This document shows, in pieces, positions 58,386 to 64,000 of a DNA stretch of 64,000 nucleotides. This DNA is from Flaveria trinervia (taxonomy: Eukaryota; Streptophyta; Magnoliopsida; Asterales; Asteraceae). Each line of letters begins with the position of its first letter. Within the stretch, counting starts at the first letter, position 1. The DNA lies in assembly GCA_025506515.1 (NCBI GenBank), contig CM046453.1, forward strand, positions 37,087,851 through 37,151,850, read 5' to 3'. Made by a program: the position numbers and the translations under genes. The notes below the pieces were generated by a model. It was not told the DNA's origin and did no database searches. It worked only from the letters and a program-made list of their open reading frames with translations.

Positions 58386-61300
58386 TCAGCTTTCAAAGAA
58401 GTCTTTAGGTTCTTCCTTGATCTTGAACATTGGCTTCTTTTTATACATCTCTTGTTCTTTCAAAGCATTTTCAATAGCAGACTTAAATTTGCTTGCAAGA
58501 ATGCCTTGTTCTGGTTTAGCTTCATTTGTCTTTATCACCAGTTTGTTCATTCTTCTAAAGTAATTTTGGATAGACATGAGATATCAATATTAGCATATAT
58601 CTCAATAGGATTTTGACTTTCCTTTGAGTATATTTCTAATACTCCTTTCCTTGAAATTCTCATAACACAATGTCTTTAATATCCTTTTAACAATGTTTGC
58701 ATATGCAAGAGCCTTTCTTAATGATATTCTTTACATTGTAGCATTCATCACATTGATGATAGAAAGGAAGTACTTCTTGTCTTGCTCTGCAACTTCTGGA
58801 GATACTTTCTCAAACTTTTGCACAGATAAAAAAGATATATCACTTGGATGCAAAAGTTTTAGTTCAAAGCACCAAATAAAGTAATCATGTCCTCACCCCA
58901 TAGTTCGAGATTTCGGACCAGTTTAAGCTCAAAAGTCTCAGAGTTATAAAACCATTTGATAATTGGTTTTGACTTTTGAATACCATCAATCACTTTTATA
59001 CCGAGAGATGTAACTTTTTCAACATGTCTGTCATAAAATTCTATCATGAAATGTTCTTCTTCAGATTGTAATCCTTTAAGCTTTTTATTCCTCTTTAATG
59101 TGGCAAAATACTCCTTGTCTTCTTGATCACATCTTGTTTTAAGAAAATTACTTTATCTATCCAATCCTTTTCTCAGTAATTCTACCATCATCTTACCATG
59201 TTTAGCATCAGATGGATTAATCAAAGGTAATCTGTTTAACTCTTTTAAGTCTTGCACTTGAAGTTTAATGATGCTTGAGAAAAGTGATATACATCACAAA
59301 CAACATTTACTCTTTTTATCAAAAATGCATCAAATATCTCATCATACTTCCATGCTATTATCTTCACTTGGTTTGTGAAATCAGGAGCAATCATAGCATT
59401 CAACAACTCAGCAATTGATTGTCCTTTCTGTAATACATTCCTCACCAAATCTCCAAGGATCTGGCATTATCAAAATCTGTCTTTGTTCAGAAGATGCTTT
59501 ATATTCTTGCCTTTCAGTATCAGAAAACATTTTAATCAGATCTTTTATGTTATCATGAGCATCTAATTTTCTTGCCATTGTTTTAATCTCTTGAGGCTTC
59601 GACACTCTGTTCTTTTGGTAATCTCAAGGTATTAAGGATTATCAGTATCAAGAATGATCATCTTCTTTAATTGTTTTTCAGTTTCTTGAAAACTTCTAAC
59701 AAGATTCCTCAAGGATACAGATTGTAATCTTTTCAATTTCCTCCATGGGTAATTTCTAGCTTGCAACCAAGACCTTAATGCTAGAATACTCATATGATCA
59801 GGATCAGGATGGTGTAGCTCAGAGCTTGATAATTCATCTACATGAATACTTTCTTTAGATCTATTCCATTCACCATGTTCCATTACAATCTCATTTGGAT
59901 CAATAGGAGCAACTGACTCTGCAGCAATGCATTTCTCATATTCATCATTGATTGAGAACAGTCAGTCCATCCAAAAATACTCTATTGTATTCCATCTTCA
60001 CAAGGTAATTGTATCTATCTTCAAAATCTTATGCAATTTCATCTTGATCTTGAATTGGTTCTTGTGTAGAGAAATTTGATACAAATTGAGCTTCATCTAT
60101 GTCTTCTTCATCTAAGACTTCATCATACCAGTCATCACTGAAAATTTCTTCAATGTCTTCTAAAGCTTCAATTTGTTCTTGACTGATTTGCTCTTCAACA
60201 GTTTATTCTATTCTTTGAACTTTTGAAGATGATTCTGTTACAATTGTTTCTGCTACATCATAAAGTTTTCTTTTGCCTTTGATCACCTCAGGAGTCTCTT
60301 GAACAATCATCTCAGCACTTATCATTTGTTCTGGTGAGATAGGCTTTTGAGGTTCCTTTACTTTTATTAATTCCTCTTTCAATTTCTCATTTTCATCAAA
60401 TAATTTCTTGAATTCTCTTCAAGAATGTCATATCCTTTATCATAACTTCAAAGTTTTTTGTAACATCTTCTTTATCTTTTGCATAGCTCACAATCTTTTC
60501 ATCTTTCAACAAACTTTCTTCTTTCAACTTAGAATTCTCATCATTTAACTTCTGAATTTCCTTCTTAAGAGATATGTTCATATCTTTCAGTTTACCATTT
60601 TCAACCTTTAATTCTTCAATCTCTTTCTCTTTATTCACATTTTCTTCTTTCAAGTGTTCCATCTCATCTATATCAATTGTCTCCTCATTTTGTACAGACA
60701 CATTGTGTGTTGTACTCACTGGAATTTCATCAACACCTTCATTCACTTCGGCTTGAAATACTAGTTCAAATAGTATATCATTCATGAAATCAAAATTAAA
60801 AGTTTGATTTTGTGAATCTTCCTCCTGAGCAATAGTAACTGGTTCATCTTCTTGAACATTATGAACAGAATCATCATGAATATCAACATCAACAGCTTTT
60901 TCAGTTAAATTCTGAGTTTCATTGACATTACATTCATCATTCCTTTCATCCGTAGCTTCTTGATGTGCTTCAGATACACCATCATTGCCATTATCATCAT
61001 AATTATCATCATCATTATCAGTTGATGAGCTTTCAGAATCTTCATCATCATCATCAATCACATCATCTACAACATCCTCAATAAGATCATTTGGATCTAT
61101 TGGTTCATCTTCAGATAAATTATAATGTGGTTGATTGATATCTACTTCATCTATAGCTATATTCCTTATATAATCAAATAAAGGAATGTTTTGAGCACCA
61201 GTGATCATAGCTAGTCTTTTATAAAGAGATTCAAAAATATGCTCCAATTGTAGTTTATCACCATCAACTCCTTCAACATATAAGTCTGGATTATCTTCAT

Positions 61301-61928
61301 TAATGATCAGTTGAAGAAATCATGGATACATTAAGTATTTATTTCTCTTTCCCCTTTCAAGATTAAAAATAAATCCATTCATTATCCATTTAGCCATGTT
61401 AAACCTTCTATTACTGGCTAAAGCAATAATAGGAGATGCAATGTCCACTGGGAATGAATCCCAACCTGCACTTCTTTTGGACATGCAATGTTGAAAAATA
61501 TAGCACAACAGTTTCCAGTGTTTGTACACTCTAGCTCTGAAGAATTGTTTCTTTGGAAAATGATCAAGATGACCCATTGGTAGAAAAACATCTCTACATT
61601 CGTTAAAAGTGTACTCAGATAAGTCTTCTAAGTCATTTTCTCCAAGTTTAAGAGCTGTTCTTATTGCTTGTTTAGAGACTTCAAGCATTCTATTAGATGT
61701 AATAAAAGCTCTTAAAACTTTGTTCCCTTCTTCATCTCTTTCTATGTTTGCTGTTCTCCAAAATCTTTTGATTAATCTTGCATTTATCAAAGGTCTAGCA
61801 CACATTGCATAGACATATCTTGATCTTAGTAGAAATTGAATAATTTCTTCATAACCAACTGCTTCCCTGTTTTCCTCATCTAAGAATGCAGCAACATTAT
61901 GTTTAGGCTCAAATTTCAAAGATGCCAT
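58386..61928 (-). pseudogene. C4 additional ORF (env-like position), longest copy
   Basis: The best-preserved aORF, about 1,180 codons. ATG 61928 (MASLKFEPKHN); LIKRFWRTANIE (61770); a 200-codon conserved N-terminal domain ending LMYP then a TGA at 61322-61320 where relatives have Arg, then FLQLIIN in the same frame to 60396. An acidic Asp/Glu/Asn block (61130-60770) and a long Lys/Glu coiled coil (60690-60400) follow. After frameshifts come a Trp/Arg block RSWLQARNYPWRKLKRL (about 59780), more pieces at 59448-59245 and 59047-58859, and the end KEEPKDFFES, stop at 58386. No catalytic motif; function unknown. Confidence 0.75.
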
Positions 61929-61960
61929 TTGCAAATATAGAGAAAAAGAATATTAGAACA
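61929..61960 (-). promoter_or_regulatory. Splice-acceptor-like leader of the C4 aORF
   Basis: CTAAT (61956-61952), then TTCTTTTTCTCT and TTTGCAA before ATG 61928. The expected CAG is CAA. Confidence 0.45.
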
Positions 61961-64000
61961 TTAAATTTTGCTTATGCATTTGCATTTTGAAATATTGAAT
62001 TCAATTTTGACTTATGATTTTGACTTTTTACTTATAAATTTAATTTGAGAACTCTTAAATTTTATTCAATTTTTATCTATTAATTTTTATCTATCAGTTT
62101 TATCAATTAATATTATTTAAATTTTGATTCATCTAGTTTTTATTTAAAAAATTTATATTTATTTTTCAAAAATTGAATTTGTCTGTCATCATCTTCTTCT
62201 TCCTTCGAAGAACCCGGCTGTGCAACTATCATCAACATCATTCATGATTTCAGTTGAAGAACAATATATCAAATTGCTTGAAATTTGATACATATCACTA
62301 ATCCAGAGTCAATTTTAGATATGATTAAGATTTGATTAGTTAAACTTTGAATGTTCAATCACATAGTGTTCGAACGCCCAAATAGCAGTCAAACGACTAT
62401 TTCAATCATCATGTACTAATCAAAATCTACTAATTTGAATCACAAACTTAGATTTATAAACTCAAATAAATCTATCAATTAACACAGATTTGCTTCAAAC
62501 AATAACAATCAAAAAGTTCGATGAAGACCAGAGTCGATAGTTCAGACGATTGTGTTTGGAAAATTTTGAGTGTGAATGAGAAAACAAGTGTAAGTGTTCA
62601 ACATATATTAAGTGAAATTTTAGATGCATGAGCACTGTTTGTGCGTATGAAACCCTAAAATTCACAAAATAATGAGACGTATGAGCATTGTTTGGCTGTA
62701 TTGACTCAGACGCATGAGAACTGTTCGGCCGCATGAACACTGTACAGACGCATAAGCACTATTCAGGCGCTTTTGCACTGTTCAGGCGCTTTTGCACTGT
62801 TCAGGCGCTTTTGCACTGTTCAGGCGCTTTTGCACTGTTCAGGCGCTTTTGCACTGTTCAGGCGCTTTTGCACTGTTCAGGCGCTTTTGCACTGTTCAGG
62901 CGCTTTTGCACTGTTCAGGCGCTTTTGCACTGTTCAGGCGCTTTTGCACTGTTCAGGCGCTTTTGCACTGTTCAGGCGCTTTTGCACTGTTCAGGCGCTT
63001 TTGCATTGTTCATCCGCATGAAGTTCCTGAAACGTCCAACACTTGAAACTTTTTAATCATTTCAACACTGTGTAGACACATGAAACATTCAAAACGTCTA
63101 ACACTTGTTAAACACAGACTCATTATCACTGTTTAGGCGTATGGGATTGTGTGAAACGCCCAAACACTTTGTTAAAATCTTGGACTTATAGCAACTGTTT
63201 AGACGCATGGGAATGATAAAAACGCCCAAACACTTGTATAATTTCCTGAAATTTCACCATGCTCCTATTTTGACGTATGAATACTATTTAGGCGCATGAG
63301 TTGAACTTGAGTTGACTTTCATGAGTCTTACACTTGTGTTTTCCAAAATTCTTCACCTGCACACTGTTTATATAGGTTCATATCATCATTTTCAAAAGTT
63401 ACTCACATACACTTTGAACATATAGCATCATCCTTTCAATTCAACATTTTATTTTGATTTTCTGAGAAAAAACACTTCCATTTATTACTCCCCCTAAACT
63501 TTTAAGTTTGAAAACTTATAAGTTTCCTAAGGTAACATAATAAGATCACACATCTCATTGTTATATTGCCTTAACACACATAAAACATGCATAAAATCAA
63601 AATGAAATCAGAAGCAAAATCTAGTATAAACAAAGAATTCATGTCTGCAGTGAGATTATATCAATGAAGATCAGCACATTAAAGTAAAAAAAATGTGAGT
63701 ATTCATGGACAATGAATAAATCCTAATCAAGTGTGTTCTAGGTCAGTGATATCACAGCAAAGGAGACACAAGATTTAAGGATAGAAAATGAGTGTTTTTG
63801 ACAAACTATCAGCTCACTTACTTTTTCAATTCATGGATTGATGAGAGTATATTTTTAGATATGACATGATGTAGATCATACAGAAACTTAGAGAGCTCAA
63901 CTATCATCAAGATGTGCAAAAAAGAACACATACTTTTTACCTGAAACATATGTATAACCAGAGTTCATGTTACTTAAATGAATAGAGAATGATCAAGGAT
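61961..64000 (-). other. C4 pol-aORF spacer
   Basis: Two kilobases without a gene: AT-rich 61961-62500, a degenerate array of CGCATGAGCACTGTTTAGG-like words (62620-63310) with a perfect tandem core, a second polypurine run (minus strand, near 63500-63487), one weak GACCTGG-type module (63738-63767), then AT-rich sequence to the edge. The C4 pol should lie beyond 64000. Confidence 0.6.
62764..63010. repeat. Thirteen tandem copies of a 19-bp unit
   Basis: CAGGCGCTTTTGCACTGTT is repeated exactly 13 times; only the last copy differs (CATTGTT). Because the unit contains no stop in any frame, three overlapping reading frames appear on the plus strand; they are artefacts. Older, degenerate 19-20 bp units flank it on both sides. 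Confidence 0.95.

Noticed and set aside
62764..63010. CRISPR-like array
   Set aside because: Units are contiguous with no unique spacers, and the genome is a plant.
62733..63056. Three overlapping frames encoding a repetitive FALFRRFCTVQALLHCSG-type protein
   Set aside because: Direct result of a 19-bp stop-free tandem repeat.
1..64000. Host genes, tRNA, rRNA or organelle DNA
   Set aside because: All extended coding similarity I can recognise is retroelement; no cloverleaf or rRNA-like stretch was noticed. A search with tRNAscan-SE and a host protein set would settle it.

Overview
The window is a plant nuclear heterochromatin-type segment made almost entirely of LTR retrotransposons; I find no host gene, rRNA, tRNA or CRISPR. 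Tandem initiator-Met primer sites, Ty1/copia and Ty3/gypsy polyproteins, AT-rich introns, microsatellites and nested insertions all say higher plant. The extra open reading frames starting MA(N/S)L with a later YPRF motif resemble, from memory, retroelement proteins very common in Asteraceae (Tanacetum, Artemisia, Lactuca); the family assignment is therefore an inference.

Layout. 1-9604: copia element C1 on the minus strand (LTR, PBS, gag, pol, spacer, additional ORF 'aORF'; it runs off the left edge). 9605-12218: 3' end of a plus-strand copia element C5 (aORF tail, PPT, LTR). 12219-13690: degenerate spacer and an LTR-like remnant. About 13690-23505: minus-strand copia element C2 (aORF, spacer, pol, gag, leader/LTR). 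23506-28014: 3' end of plus-strand copia element C6 (aORF, PPT, LTR), whose aORF is split by an LTR-LTR palindrome (25666-27051) flanked by a perfect 5-bp target duplication. 28021-32499: plus-strand copia remnant C3 (RNase H, spacer, aORF). 32500-57898: gypsy element G2 (plus), carrying a second copy of its own family, G1 (33722-41645), inside its 5' LTR and an unrelated 10.6-kb gypsy element G3 (46307-56901, minus) inside its integrase. 57899-58004: fragment of another gypsy-type LTR (X). 58005-64000: minus-strand copia element C4 (LTR, PPT, aORF, spacer), continuing past the right edge.

How the parts work together. The copia elements have the Sirevirus-like order gag-PR-IN-RT-RH-long spacer-aORF-PPT-LTR. 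Every open reading frame is broken by stops or frameshifts, so nothing here looks able to move by itself. Three signals run across separate elements and are the best candidates for something not yet described: (1) an aORF family with a shared start, FW and [YF]PR[FL] motifs and a branch-point-plus-pyrimidine module 24-31 nt before the ATG, suggesting a spliced, env-like subgenomic mRNA; (2) a 30-bp module ending GACCTGG, repeated three times in the pol-aORF spacer of two families; (3) element-specific short 'word' arrays in LTRs and spacers. A conserved leader intron in the G1/G2 gag gene and the LTR palindrome are further strong observations.
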